This document shows, piece by piece, positions 34,608 to 44,271 of a stretch of 64,000 bases of DNA. The notes below the pieces were generated by a model. It was not told where the DNA came from. It made no database searches and was given only the letters and a program-made list of their open reading frames with translations. Origin of the DNA: Planococcus sp. CPCC 101016 (GTDB lineage: Bacteria; Bacillota; Bacilli; Bacillales_A; Planococcaceae); assembly GCF_007859295.1 (NCBI RefSeq), contig NZ_VOHB01000002.1, forward strand, positions 993,624 to 1,057,623, given 5' to 3'. The position numbers and the translations under genes were made by a program. Position 1 is the first letter of the stretch; the number at the start of each line of letters is the position of its first letter.

Positions 34608-36725
34608 ATGGCGATTCAGCCGACAGTCAGTGAATATATAAGGGCTTCGTATCCGAAAAACCAGGCAGTAAAAATCCTGGAATACAATGCTGAAACCAGC
34701 AATCTGAAAAATCAGTTAGCAGCTTGGGGCTACGATAACTTTCTGGGTATCTGTACAACAAGAAAGCCAGAAGGCAACCGGGATCCCGATTTGTATTATA
34801 CAAATGAAAAGACCATAAGCTATAAAAACAATGCTGAAGTGCTGATTTTGAACAAAGCTGATTTTATGGATCTAAAGAATGCGTTTCATTCTTCAGCTGA
34901 TCTGATTCTTTTTATTCCAGCTAAAGTCATCGATCGTGCAAGCTTTCTGCCTTTATGGGCTTATAAATTAGCCCGGAAGAAAAAGTGGGAATTTCGCTTT
35001 GAAACCTTTTCTGGCAACTCTGAAGAAACCCGGACTGGCATCGTTTTCAGGCGGAGCCACCGAAAGGAAAAAGCGGCTCGGCAATATTTATCGCCAGAAC
35101 TTGGACTTGAACGTTTTTTTGGAATTTTAAATGAACGAAAACTGAACTATGTTATATTGCGCTGGTTTGATGAACTTCCTTTCTTGGAACTTGACGAAGA
35201 CGTGGATCTGTTGATATCAGATGATCACATTGAAACTGTGCGTGATTTGCTTAACGAAAAAGTCGGTATTTTGCCTTTTGATATTTACAGCGTAAGCGGA
35301 CTGCCGGGCAGCAATTTTAACAATATCGCTTATTATCCGCCCTACATCGCTGAAACGATATTGGATCAACGCGAACGATGGAGCAGCAAGTATTTCGTTC
35401 CGTCCAAGCGTCATTATTTTCTCAGCCTGATGTATCACGCGGTCTACCACAAAGGTGAAAAATCTGGCATTCCAGCCAAATCAGGTGGGACCGTAAAGAA
35501 GATTCCGCATGATCATGACTATCCTGGAATTCTTCAAAGCCTGGCCAAAGAGACGAATACTCAACTGGATGAAGTCAGCTTGGAATACTTTCATCAATTT
35601 TTGGAAGAGGAAGGCTGGGCTCCTTCTACCGACACGATCCGGAAATTGATTGGTGTCAGCGGCGATTGGCTGGAATCTACTATCAAATCGAGTGAACATA
35701 ATTTTGAAAAAGACGGGGAACTGATGGTTTTTGTTGTACGGGAATGGGCGGAAGAACGCCAATTGACCGACAAAATCATCGACTGGTTCGAACGCAACGG
35801 TTTATGCCTGATCCGGGCGGTCAAACTCGACGAAGAGCAGAAAAGAAACGCGGCTCAGAGCATGAGAGGCGGAAATTGGGGGCAGGGTCCATGGCCGGTA
35901 AGCGGAGGCAAGCCATCCACTTTGCTGATCATGTATGACTACCATCCAAAACCGCTGAATGCAAAAATGAAGAAAAAATATCCGCATGTCTCGAACGAAC
36001 ATTATTTATTGAAAGAGCAGCTGCGTTCAGAAATCAATTTCACTTTATCGAAGGAAGAACGCGCCAATCCCCTTCACAGTGCGGATGACGAAATAGAGGC
36101 TTTAGACTATATTGCTGCAGTTGCACCAGACCTCCTGCAAGAAATCAATGCCATTATCACTGAGTGGGATGAAGCTTACCGGACTGACGAAAAAGTGATA
36201 GCCGATGTTTCTGAGAAAAAGCGGCGAGCCAAAGTGGAAGTGATTGAATACCGGGGAAGAAAAGCTGTTAAAAAAACCTATAAGGCCGGCAAGGAACGGT
36301 TTCTTGAACGTGAGAAATTTGTTTATGGGGAATTGAGCAAGGAGTGCGAGTTTATTCCGAAACTCATCGATAGTGGGGAGAATTACATTATCATTCCTTA
36401 TTTGAAAACAAATAGGCTGAAGGAAAGCTGGCATATCAAAAAGCAGATCTTAAAACGAAAGCATAAACAGGAAATTTTCAGTATCAATGAATTTTTCTAT
36501 AACAAAGGCTATGCGCTGATTGATTTCCATCCGGGGAATATACTGCTGACATCGGAAGGGCTCAAAGTCATTGATTTCGAGTTTCTCTATCGATACGAGC
36601 AGCAACCGCCTAACGTTAGAGAATCATTTGACTTGAATGGATTTCCGGAAGATTTTCCGGAAGATAAACCGTACGGCATCTTTCCGAAGCAGCGCCGGAA
36701 TATGTGGAAAAAGATTTTATACTAA
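34608..36725 (+). CDS. multidomain protein: nucleotidyltransferase-like, NDK-like and kinase-like regions
   Basis: This 705-aa predicted cytosolic protein of unknown function seems to have four parts. Residues 1-155 are Rossmann-like and resemble a degenerate methyltransferase (VKILEYNAE). Residues 165-330 resemble a nucleotidyltransferase-fold domain (acidic LDEDVDLLI, about 195-203). Residues 370-505 resemble nucleoside diphosphate kinase: ELMVFVVREWAE, RGGNWG, and N-P-L-H-S-A-D (about 487-493), where His490 matches the phospho-His of the NxxHxSD signature. Residues 540-680 resemble a protein- or Kdo-kinase fold: KAVKKTY, IDFHPGNILL (catalytic loop Asp/Asn) and VIDFEF (metal Asp). It lies between rfbB and a flippase, so it may phosphorylate or activate a sugar or glycan. 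The ATG at 34608 has AAGGGGGA 8 nt upstream; GTG 34605 is an alternative. Confidence 0.75.
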   Translation: MAIQPTVSEYIRASYPKNQAVKILEYNAETSNLKNQLAAWGYDNFLGICTTRKPEGNRDPDLYYTNEKTISYKNNAEVLILNKADFMDLKNAFHSSADLILFIPAKVIDRASFLPLWAYKLARKKKWEFRFETFSGNSEETRTGIVFRRSHRKEKAARQYLSPELGLERFFGILNERKLNYVILRWFDELPFLELDEDVDLLISDDHIETVRDLLNEKVGILPFDIYSVSGLPGSNFNNIAYYPPYIAETILDQRERWSSKYFVPSKRHYFLSLMYHAVYHKGEKSGIPAKSGGTVKKIPHDHDYPGILQSLAKETNTQLDEVSLEYFHQFLEEEGWAPSTDTIRKLIGVSGDWLESTIKSSEHNFEKDGELMVFVVREWAEERQLTDKIIDWFERNGLCLIRAVKLDEEQKRNAAQSMRGGNWGQGPWPVSGGKPSTLLIMYDYHPKPLNAKMKKKYPHVSNEHYLLKEQLRSEINFTLSKEERANPLHSADDEIEALDYIAAVAPDLLQEINAIITEWDEAYRTDEKVIADVSEKKRRAKVEVIEYRGRKAVKKTYKAGKERFLEREKFVYGELSKECEFIPKLIDSGENYIIIPYLKTNRLKESWHIKKQILKRKHKQEIFSINEFFYNKGYALIDFHPGNILLTSEGLKVIDFEFLYRYEQQPPNVRESFDLNGFPEDFPEDKPYGIFPKQRRNMWKKILY

Positions 36726-36746
36726 ATGTGATTAGAGGAATGGCTT

Positions 36747-38222
36747 ATGGCGTCTTTAAAAAAACAAGCAGCAAATAGCGTGAAGCTCACTTCAATTTCA
36801 ATGCTGGTAACCAGTGTTCTGCAAATTGCCCAGCTTCTGATTCTGGGGAGAGTGCTGGGACCGGAGATATTCGGGCTGATTGCCTTGGTGCAGATTGTTA
36901 TTCAGTTTTCACAACTGTTCCTGGAAATGGGAATAACGGACGCCATTATCCAAAAAGAGAAAGTTACCAAAATTGAGTTATCCAGCTTGTATTGGTTTTC
37001 GCTCTTTGTCGGGCTGGTCCTATTCGTCGTCTTATTGCTCTCGGCTCCTTTGATTGCCTTCCTGTTTGATGAAACGAGTCTGACTGCCATGATTCAAGTA
37101 GTTGGCATCAGTTTTCTGATTTTGCCCTTCGGTCTGCAGTTTCAGACGCTTGCGACGAAAAAATTGGAGTTCGCACAAATTACGAAGAACGAAATTTTGG
37201 CGACGGCCATTGGGGTCCTGCTGACTATTTATTTGGCGGCTTTCACCGGTCTTGGCGCTTGGTCATTGGTGTATGGGCATATTGTTACCTCCTTTTTCAG
37301 AAGCATCCCTTGGATGATCAGCGGATACCGCGATCCTGAAACCAGACCGCAAGCCATTTTTTCCTGGCCTTCGATCAAAGGATTCGTCACTTTCGGCATG
37401 TACCGCCTTGGCTCAACAAGCATCAATTATTTCACAACGAAAATCGATCAAATGATCATCGGGATTACGCTGGGTTCTGTGGCGCTTGGTTATTACAGTA
37501 TGGCAATGAACTTAATCATGCAGCCGGTTCAAAAGCTGAATTCCATGATCAACCGGGTGGCATTTCCGGTATTTTCGAAAATTCAATTGGACTCAAGTAA
37601 ATTGCGCAAGGCTTACTTGCTGATTACGAATATGCTGAGCAGCTTTAATGCTCCGTTATTGGCTGGTGTGATTGTGCTGGCTCCTTATGCTGTGCCGCTT
37701 TTGCTGGGAGATGAATGGGAGCGGAGCGTCATCATCATTCAAATTCTCTGTCTGTATGGATTGTTCAAAGCCTTGGGAAATCCGAGCGGGAGTTTATTCA
37801 TAGCGGTAGGAAAAGTGAGATGGAGCTTTTATTGGCAATTATTTCAGTTGGCCATCATTCCGCTCGTCGTATTCCTTGCCAGCTTGTCAGGTGAAATAGT
37901 AATTGTAGCAGCGGCGGTCGGTTTGCTGAGGGTATCATTGTTCTATCTCAGCTATTTCGTGCGAATCCGACAGATTATCGGCGACAGCTTAGGTGAGTTG
38001 ACACTGTCAATCGCTCAGCCGATAGGCAACTCAGCCATTATGCTCGCTATCTTGTATCTTATTAATACCCAGCTGTCAGGTATCGGAACGATTGGCATCA
38101 TAATTATTGACGCAGCCATTGGCATGCTGATCTATGGGTTGCTGGTGTTTCTGAACCAACGCGAACTGGTGGTGGAGATGAGAGGTTTTTTTCAAAAAAG
38201 AACGGTAGTTAAAGAGGGGTGA
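36747..38222 (+). CDS. polysaccharide flippase, MOP superfamily (Wzx 3)
   Basis: This 491-aa protein with about 12-14 helices shows LKKQAANSVKLTSISMLVTS, LILGRVLGPEIFGLIALVQIVIQFSQLFLEMGITDAIIQ, and KIDQMIIGITLGSVALGYYSMAMNL, typical of the WzxC/TuaB branch. It is clearly less related to Wzx 1 and 2 than these are to each other, so it may serve a different lipid-linked unit. Presumably it exports the dTDP-amino-sugar-containing unit, as the last gene of this operon. It follows the multidomain gene by 21 bp. Confidence 0.9.
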   Translation: MASLKKQAANSVKLTSISMLVTSVLQIAQLLILGRVLGPEIFGLIALVQIVIQFSQLFLEMGITDAIIQKEKVTKIELSSLYWFSLFVGLVLFVVLLLSAPLIAFLFDETSLTAMIQVVGISFLILPFGLQFQTLATKKLEFAQITKNEILATAIGVLLTIYLAAFTGLGAWSLVYGHIVTSFFRSIPWMISGYRDPETRPQAIFSWPSIKGFVTFGMYRLGSTSINYFTTKIDQMIIGITLGSVALGYYSMAMNLIMQPVQKLNSMINRVAFPVFSKIQLDSSKLRKAYLLITNMLSSFNAPLLAGVIVLAPYAVPLLLGDEWERSVIIIQILCLYGLFKALGNPSGSLFIAVGKVRWSFYWQLFQLAIIPLVVFLASLSGEIVIVAAAVGLLRVSLFYLSYFVRIRQIIGDSLGELTLSIAQPIGNSAIMLAILYLINTQLSGIGTIGIIIIDAAIGMLIYGLLVFLNQRELVVEMRGFFQKRTVVKEG

Positions 38223-38353
38223 ACAGGGAGGAATTGCTTCGCTGCTCGCATCTTTCACTGAAATTGAAGTGGGAGAGTAAGATTTTTTCACAAAGCAACC
38301 AACATTAGGTAGGCGCTTCATTAAATAGTAAACTTTGTCATATAAAATATTAA

Positions 38354-38398
38354 ATAATCAAAATTATCTGTAATATATAGACTATTGTATGGTAGAAT
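38354..38398 (+). promoter_or_regulatory. promoter with ATAAT-N4-ATTAT element (copy F)
   Basis: ATAAT-CAAA-ATTAT (38354-38367), CTGT, then after 25 nt the extended -10 TGGTAGAAT (hexamer 38393-38398). It opens the fcl-gmd operon after a leader of about 140 nt. No terminator is evident after Wzx 3, so read-through from the upstream operon is also possible. Nothing else is recognised in the 38223-38546 gap. Confidence 0.7.
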
Positions 38399-38546
38399 AA
38401 GAAAATAAAATCGAACATTAAGTATATAGTCTTAGGTCTAAGGGTTATTTTTGGTTTTATTTTTAACTTATCCATACATGGGCACGAAAAGACACCAGCA
38501 TCCATGGATTTAGACATGGCAGAAGCTGAAAAAAGGTGGGGTATTT

Positions 38547-39497
38547 ATGAACTTAGACTCGAAAATTTACGTAGCTGGACACCGGGGTCTGGTAGGCTCT
38601 GCAATTGTGCGGAATTTACAGGATAACGGCTATAACAATCTTGTGTTTCGGAGCAGTCAGGAGCTCGACTTAACAAAACGAGATCAAGTAGATGCATTTT
38701 TTGAAGAAGAGCATCCGGACTATGTTTTTCTGGCTGCTGCTAAAGTAGGCGGCATTATCGCAAACAATGACTTTCCTGCAGAGTTCATCCGGGATAACCT
38801 GATGATCCAAACGAATGTTATCGATGCAGCTTATCAAAATGGAGTTCAGAAATTATTGTTTCTCGGCAGTACGTGCATCTATCCGAAGCTGGCGGCACAG
38901 CCGATGAGAGAGGATTCATTATTGACCGGCGAGCTCGAGCCGACCAATGAACCTTATGCGATTGCAAAAATTGCCGGCATCAAAATGTGTCAGTCTTATA
39001 ACCGCCAATACGGCACAAATTTCATTTCCATCATGCCGACCAATCTTTATGGTCCCAATGACAATTTCGACTTAAATAGTTCACATGTTCTGCCGGCATT
39101 GATCCGGAAATTTCATGAAGCTAAATTGAACAATGCACCAACAGTGGAAGTGTGGGGGACAGGAAAGCCAAAACGGGAATTTCTTTATTCTGATGATTTG
39201 GCCGATGCTGCGATTTATTTAATGAACACCTACAGTGGAAATGATTTAGTCAATATTGGCATGGGAAAAGATATTTCCATTAAAGAACTGGCAGAAAAGA
39301 TAGGCAGAGCTGTAGATTATGAAGGGGAAATTGTCTTTAACACTTCGAAACCTGATGGCGCTCCACGAAAATTGGTTGACGTCAGCCGACTGAAAAGCCT
39401 TGGCTGGGAAGCGAAGATTCCATTGGATGACGGCTTGGAAATGGCGTATAAATGGTTTTTAGAAAACGTAGAAGAAAATAAGATGTTGACCAATTGA
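38547..39497 (+). CDS. fcl: GDP-L-fucose synthase
   Basis: This 316-aa SDR epimerase/reductase begins [19 protein letters not shown] (NADP loop). It has [38 protein letters not shown] (Ser and Cys of the active site) and [14 protein letters not shown] (Tyr-x3-Lys). These are hallmark GDP-fucose synthase sequences. It converts GDP-4-keto-6-deoxymannose to GDP-L-fucose. It is followed immediately by gmd, which makes its substrate; the fcl stop lies 11 bp before the gmd start. A candidate donor enzyme for a fucosyltransferase follows in the same operon. Confidence 0.95.
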   Translation: MNLDSKIYVAGHRGLVGSAIVRNLQDNGYNNLVFRSSQELDLTKRDQVDAFFEEEHPDYVFLAAAKVGGIIANNDFPAEFIRDNLMIQTNVIDAAYQNGVQKLLFLGSTCIYPKLAAQPMREDSLLTGELEPTNEPYAIAKIAGIKMCQSYNRQYGTNFISIMPTNLYGPNDNFDLNSSHVLPALIRKFHEAKLNNAPTVEVWGTGKPKREFLYSDDLADAAIYLMNTYSGNDLVNIGMGKDISIKELAEKIGRAVDYEGEIVFNTSKPDGAPRKLVDVSRLKSLGWEAKIPLDDGLEMAYKWFLENVEENKMLTN

Positions 39498-39508
39498 GGG
39501 GGAAGATT

Positions 39509-40573
39509 ATGAAAAAGGCATTGATTACAGGAGTTAACGGACAAGATGGTTCGTTTTTATCGGATTTCTTATTGGAGAAAGGCTATGAAGTTCATGGCAT
39601 CATTCGCAGAAGCTCGAGCTTCAATACGAGCCGGATTGAGCATCTCTATATTGAAGAGTTGAAATCGAGTGAGAATTTTTATATCCATTATGGAGATATG
39701 ACAGATACCTCTAACATTATCCGGCTGATCAATGAAATCAAACCGGATGAAATTTACAACCTGGCAGCCATGTCACATGTAAAGGTGTCATTCGAGACGC
39801 CTGAATATACGGCAGATGTGGATGGCGTCGGAACTTTACGCATTTTGGAAGCGGTCCGTATTTTGGGATTGGAGAAAAAGACACGCATCTATCAGGCTTC
39901 TACATCGGAACTTTATGGCAAGGTGCAAGAGGTTCCGCAAAGAGAAACCACGCCTTTTTATCCGCGCTCCCCTTATGGTGTAGCAAAACTATACGGCTAC
40001 TGGATCACGAAAAACTATCGTGAATCTTATGATATGTTTGCAGTTAATGGCATTCTTTTCAATCACGAATCAGAGCGCCGCGGAGAAACATTCGTCACGC
40101 GCAAAATCACAATGGCGGTCGCACGGATTGCCAATGGAAAACAGGACAAGCTATTATTGGGCAACCTCGATGCTAAACGAGACTGGGGCTATGCCAAAGA
40201 TTATGTGGAGTGCATGTGGTTGATCCTTCAACATGAAACACCAGAGGATTTTGTGATCGCCACAGGGGAAATGCATACAGTCCGCGAATTTGCTACATTG
40301 GCCTTCAAACATGCTGGAATCGAAGTAGAGTGGCAGGGAGAAGGAATTGACGAGAAAGGCATCAACGCGAAAACGGGCGAGGTCGTCGTTGAAGTGAATC
40401 CGGAATTTTTCCGTTTAGCGGAAGTCGAACAGTTATTGGGTGATCCTTCAAAAGCGAAAAAACTGCTCGGGTGGAATCCGACTTCTACATCGTTTGAAGA
40501 ACTCGTGGAGATTATGGTTGCCCATGATTGCAATTTATTGAAGGAAGAAAGAAGCGCCATAACTGAGTACTGA
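39509..40573 (+). CDS. gmd: GDP-mannose 4,6-dehydratase
   Basis: This 354-aa SDR enzyme begins [20 protein letters not shown], then [18 protein letters not shown], the Gmd-specific NADP-binding block. [19 protein letters not shown] and [15 protein letters not shown] give the catalytic Thr/Glu and Tyr-x3-Lys. It forms GDP-4-keto-6-deoxymannose from GDP-mannose, the substrate of Fcl. GAGGGGGAAG precedes the ATG at 39509. GDP-mannose itself should come from the manC/manA products at 46-48 kb. Confidence 0.95.
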   Translation: MKKALITGVNGQDGSFLSDFLLEKGYEVHGIIRRSSSFNTSRIEHLYIEELKSSENFYIHYGDMTDTSNIIRLINEIKPDEIYNLAAMSHVKVSFETPEYTADVDGVGTLRILEAVRILGLEKKTRIYQASTSELYGKVQEVPQRETTPFYPRSPYGVAKLYGYWITKNYRESYDMFAVNGILFNHESERRGETFVTRKITMAVARIANGKQDKLLLGNLDAKRDWGYAKDYVECMWLILQHETPEDFVIATGEMHTVREFATLAFKHAGIEVEWQGEGIDEKGINAKTGEVVVEVNPEFFRLAEVEQLLGDPSKAKKLLGWNPTSTSFEELVEIMVAHDCNLLKEERSAITEY

Positions 40574-40611
40574 TCAAAGCGGGTTCCTTATCGGGTGGGG
40601 GGGAAAATCTA

Positions 40612-41583
40612 TTGGTGACCTTAAATGATAAAGTCAGTGTCATTATTCCGACGTATAATCGTTCGGAATTGCTGAAAAAGGCGGTGAAAAGCCTGAAAAA
40701 CCAAAGTCATCAGAATTTCGAGATCATCATCATTGATGATTTTTCGACGGATGATACGGCTCAGGTCGTGGAAGAGATGGATGATGAGCGAATCATCTAT
40801 CTCAAGCACGACATCAATAAAGGTGGATCGGAAGCCAGAAATACTGGAATCAGAAGAGCCACAGGGGATTTTATCGGTTTTTTGGATTCGGATGACCAAT
40901 GGCTTCCGGATAAACTGGAAAAGCAGCTCAAGCAATTTGAAGGAAAGCCGGATGTTGGCGTGATCTATACGGGGGTACAAGTAATTAACGAAAACAATCA
41001 GCCTACACGTAAAATTGTCCCGGAATACAAAGGGGAAATTTTGTCTAAGTTGTTCGAGTCCAATTGTATCGATACAACTTCATCGGTATTGGTAAAAAAG
41101 GAAGTATTGGATCAAGTGCAAGGTTTTGATGCCAGTTTGCCGAGCTGCCAAGATTGGGATCTGTACATACGATTGGCGCAGGTGACCAAATTCGATTTTG
41201 TCAAAGAAAGCATGGTGTTGTTTTATCACCACAGCGGTGAACGCATCACCACTAATAAAAAGTCGGTTCTCAATGGTCATTTAAGTATTTTTGAAAAATA
41301 CAAAGAATTAGCCAGGAAACAGCGGAAGTCAACTTTTCACCGTTTTATTTTAACCATTTGGAAAGTAATTTTTCGAACCGGAATTATCGCACAAAACAAA
41401 GAAACGATTCGGCTATCCAGAGAAGTATTAGCTGAAGGTTTCAAGGATAACCGGATATCATTTAAGTTTATGTTCTATTACTTATCTACTTTTCTTCATT
41501 TGAGGATCTTGTCCTATCTTTATACACAGTCCAAGAAAAACAACAAAAAGTCCCACCTATTATCCGCGGCTACGCCTTCCTGA
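40612..41583 (+). CDS. family 2 glycosyltransferase
   Basis: This 323-aa GT-A enzyme has VSVIIPTYNRSELLKKAVKSL, IDDFSTDDTAQVVEEM, NKGGSEARNTGIRRATGDFIGFLDSDDQW (DxD motif) and the late SCQDWDLYIRLAQ segment typical of GT2 acceptor domains. It should add one sugar to the growing repeat unit on the membrane's cytosolic face. It uses TTG 40612 or GTG 40615; a G-rich site lies upstream. It is unrelated in detail to the two module GT2 proteins, and it is 38 bp after gmd in the same operon. Confidence 0.87.
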   Translation: MVTLNDKVSVIIPTYNRSELLKKAVKSLKNQSHQNFEIIIIDDFSTDDTAQVVEEMDDERIIYLKHDINKGGSEARNTGIRRATGDFIGFLDSDDQWLPDKLEKQLKQFEGKPDVGVIYTGVQVINENNQPTRKIVPEYKGEILSKLFESNCIDTTSSVLVKKEVLDQVQGFDASLPSCQDWDLYIRLAQVTKFDFVKESMVLFYHHSGERITTNKKSVLNGHLSIFEKYKELARKQRKSTFHRFILTIWKVIFRTGIIAQNKETIRLSREVLAEGFKDNRISFKFMFYYLSTFLHLRILSYLYTQSKKNNKKSHLLSAATPS

Positions 41584-41651
41584 AAAGTGGGCTCGGGACA
41601 GGCTGGCATTTGGCTGTCGGAGAAGGAAATCATAAATAAAGGAATGAGACG

Positions 41652-43028
41652 ATGGAAAAGCATATTGAAGCCGATGATCGATTTGAAAGAATCCTGTTTA
41701 TCATCGTCAATTTACTAACTGGGATTTCAGTGATCTATTACCTGCTTCGTGCAGGGCAGGTTTTCAATGCCAATGATCCATGGAACCTATTCATTTTAAT
41801 TATTTTTTCCTTTAAATTCATTATGGACATATACATCTTTAAAATTGGATTTGCCACTTTTTCGCTGGTACTGCTGTTTCTGCCGATCGTCAGTATTTTA
41901 GGTTTTGGCCCGATTGGGGAGGTGCAGCCATTATTCAATGATCGAACCCACCTAATTGAAAAGCATTTTTATACCCTAGCTTTCGGCGCCTTGTTTTTCT
42001 ACTATATCTGGTCGGTTCTGCTTTGGTTAACGAATAAAACTTACCGGAATTACGATGCCAAGATGCTGGCGCTTTATTCAGGAACGGTCAAAAGCTTATT
42101 GGCCACCTGGATTTTCAGTGCGTTAGCCATAGTTTCTTCCATCATCTATCTACCGGATCTGCCAGGAAAAGCCTACCATGACATGTCGCCGAGCCTGCTT
42201 CCGGGAAATGCCTGGAACTCGGTTGTCGTCATATCTTATTTCTTTGTTTTGATGGGCGTCAAAGGCAGTGCTATTCGGAAATTTGCGCTTCTGTTTGTGC
42301 CATTTTGGCTGTTATCCCACTATGCCCGAGTCGATATTTTAGGGCTGCTGCTGATTTTGTATCTTCTTTTGACAGTTACAAAAAAAGCTGGTGTCATAAA
42401 ATCGAAATTCTCATTTAAAAAAGCAGCATTAATTGCCGGGGGATTATTGGTCTTTTCTTATCTGGGGTTGGTCAGGCATTCCGGTCTGGTATTTGATATG
42501 GAAGCCATTCTGGATTCCGTGTCGATTCTGATCAATTATCCAACTGTACAAGACCTTGTTTATTCAACAGCTGCTGCGATTGAAGTGACTCATACTTACA
42601 CCAACTATTACACGCTGATCGATTATATTCCGCAGCTGATTCCTTCTTTCTTTGGCATCGAAGCCCAAAGTCCGCAGGCGGCCCATCTGGTCGCTTCACT
42701 CATCCATACGAATTATGGTTTGTTTGTCTATGGAGAATACTATTTAAATTTTGAAATCATCGGCCTGATTATGGCTCCTTTTATGACTTATGCGGTTATT
42801 TTCGTGCCTGCGCTGCTATTGAAGAAGGTCTTTGGTAATTTTGGAATGGCTCTGGGCTATTATTGGATCGTCCTGACCATTGCCAGGGTATTCTGGTACG
42901 GCTATATCTATTATATTAAGCCGTTGGTTATCATTATGCCGATTTTCATCATCATGTACCTCATCATTGCGTCATTTGAAAAAGAATTAATGGACAAGCC
43001 GGCATTAAAAACCACTGATCCGCATTAA
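41652..43028 (+). CDS. Wzy-like polysaccharide polymerase (O-antigen polymerase type)
   Basis: This 458-aa integral membrane protein has about 10-12 predicted helices and a long central polar loop (about residues 280-350, including HTYTNYYTLIDYIPQ and SPQAAHLVASLIHTNYG). Such polytopic proteins with little sequence conservation are typical of Wzy polymerases. The call depends on topology and on position between a GT2 and two GT4 genes and with Wzx/Wzz in the locus. It would polymerise repeat units outside the membrane. AAGGAATGAG precedes the ATG. Confidence 0.75.
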   Translation: MEKHIEADDRFERILFIIVNLLTGISVIYYLLRAGQVFNANDPWNLFILIIFSFKFIMDIYIFKIGFATFSLVLLFLPIVSILGFGPIGEVQPLFNDRTHLIEKHFYTLAFGALFFYYIWSVLLWLTNKTYRNYDAKMLALYSGTVKSLLATWIFSALAIVSSIIYLPDLPGKAYHDMSPSLLPGNAWNSVVVISYFFVLMGVKGSAIRKFALLFVPFWLLSHYARVDILGLLLILYLLLTVTKKAGVIKSKFSFKKAALIAGGLLVFSYLGLVRHSGLVFDMEAILDSVSILINYPTVQDLVYSTAAAIEVTHTYTNYYTLIDYIPQLIPSFFGIEAQSPQAAHLVASLIHTNYGLFVYGEYYLNFEIIGLIMAPFMTYAVIFVPALLLKKVFGNFGMALGYYWIVLTIARVFWYGYIYYIKPLVIIMPIFIIMYLIIASFEKELMDKPALKTTDPH

Positions 43029-43112
43029 CAAGGATTGGTTCACATATGGGGTTCGCTGCTTGCTTGAGAAGTTCAGAGCGAGTTGATGTCAAATTATGAG
43101 AGGTGATTCAGT

Positions 43113-44222
43113 GTGACTGGAAGAAAAAAGGGGAATTTGATTTTTGTCGGGCCCTTGCCGCCTCCTATACTCGGAGAGAGCATCGCTCTTCAATCTTTGT
43201 ATAAAGCCGAGAAACTTCACGAGCATTATCATGTGAAAAAAATTAACTTGAGTCGGAAGGATTTTGAACATCCTGGGGCTCTATCTTTTGATAAACTGCT
43301 GACGGATTCCTTTGCAATTCTTTATTCAGCGTATCTGTCGCTTTTCATGAAGAAGCCTATTTTGTATATTTCCATTTCCCAGACGAAGATGGGGTTGCTC
43401 CGGGATTGTATGATGATTCAGGCGTGCAAGATACTGGGGCGGGGCAAAGTGGTGACGCATTTGCACGGAAATAACTTAGGAGGGACTATTGACTCGACTT
43501 CTGGAATTGTACGTAAATTCATTGTCAATTCATTGAAGAAGATTGATGTCGGAATTGTGTTAGGAGGGAAGTTGACGCCTAATTACCGAGGATACGTCAA
43601 TCGGGTGGAAGTAGTATCCAATGGCATACCTGCAGACTTCATTCTCAAAGATGAAGTTGGCCAAGGCAAGAAAAAGGGACCTATCTCTCTTTTGTATTTA
43701 AGCAATCTGATGTTTGAAAAAGGCTATGTGGAACTGATCAAGGCAACGACTGCTTTAGTGAAAGAAGGGCATAATCTACGTCTGGACCTGGTTGGAGGCA
43801 TCCAAAACCAAAACGAATTCCAAGAAGTAAAGCGCTATATTGAAACAAACGAAATGGAGCAGCGCATCCAATATCATGGCCTGAAGCAAGGAGAAGAGAA
43901 AAAGCGCTTTTTCCTTGAATCGGATATGATGGCCCTGCCGACCAAATACAAGGTCGAAGGCCAGCCAATGTCCATTATTGAAGGAATGGCGGCAGGTCTG
44001 CCGATCATTTCTTCAGATCGTGGAATTATCGCGGAATTAATCAAAGATTGCGGTGTTATCATCGAACCGACTGTTGAAGGGGTCAAAGCCGCCATTAAAG
44101 ATTTAGTGACTGATGATGCAGAACGCATGCGCCTCGGAAGGATGAGTCGGGATACATTTGAAGAGTTTTATACCGAAGACAAGTACACAGATTCTTTGAT
44201 TGCCATTTTCGACGAACTTTAA
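43113..44222 (+). CDS. family 4 glycosyltransferase
   Basis: This 369-aa GT-B protein has an N-terminal acceptor half (IFVGPLPPPILGES, VTHLHGNNLGGT) and a C-terminal donor half with LLYLSNLMFEKGYVELIKA, the typical GT4 segment after the linker. It also has MALPTKYKVEGQPMSIIEGMAAGLPIISSDRG with the E-x7-E-type motif. It starts at GTG with GAGAGGTGAT upstream. It should transfer a sugar from a nucleotide donor to the lipid-linked intermediate. The donor cannot be determined. Confidence 0.87.
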   Translation: MTGRKKGNLIFVGPLPPPILGESIALQSLYKAEKLHEHYHVKKINLSRKDFEHPGALSFDKLLTDSFAILYSAYLSLFMKKPILYISISQTKMGLLRDCMMIQACKILGRGKVVTHLHGNNLGGTIDSTSGIVRKFIVNSLKKIDVGIVLGGKLTPNYRGYVNRVEVVSNGIPADFILKDEVGQGKKKGPISLLYLSNLMFEKGYVELIKATTALVKEGHNLRLDLVGGIQNQNEFQEVKRYIETNEMEQRIQYHGLKQGEEKKRFFLESDMMALPTKYKVEGQPMSIIEGMAAGLPIISSDRGIIAELIKDCGVIIEPTVEGVKAAIKDLVTDDAERMRLGRMSRDTFEEFYTEDKYTDSLIAIFDEL

Positions 44223-44271
44223 ATGGAGACTGCACATATTGCTGTGTATTCACTAGGAAAGGAAGGCTCAC

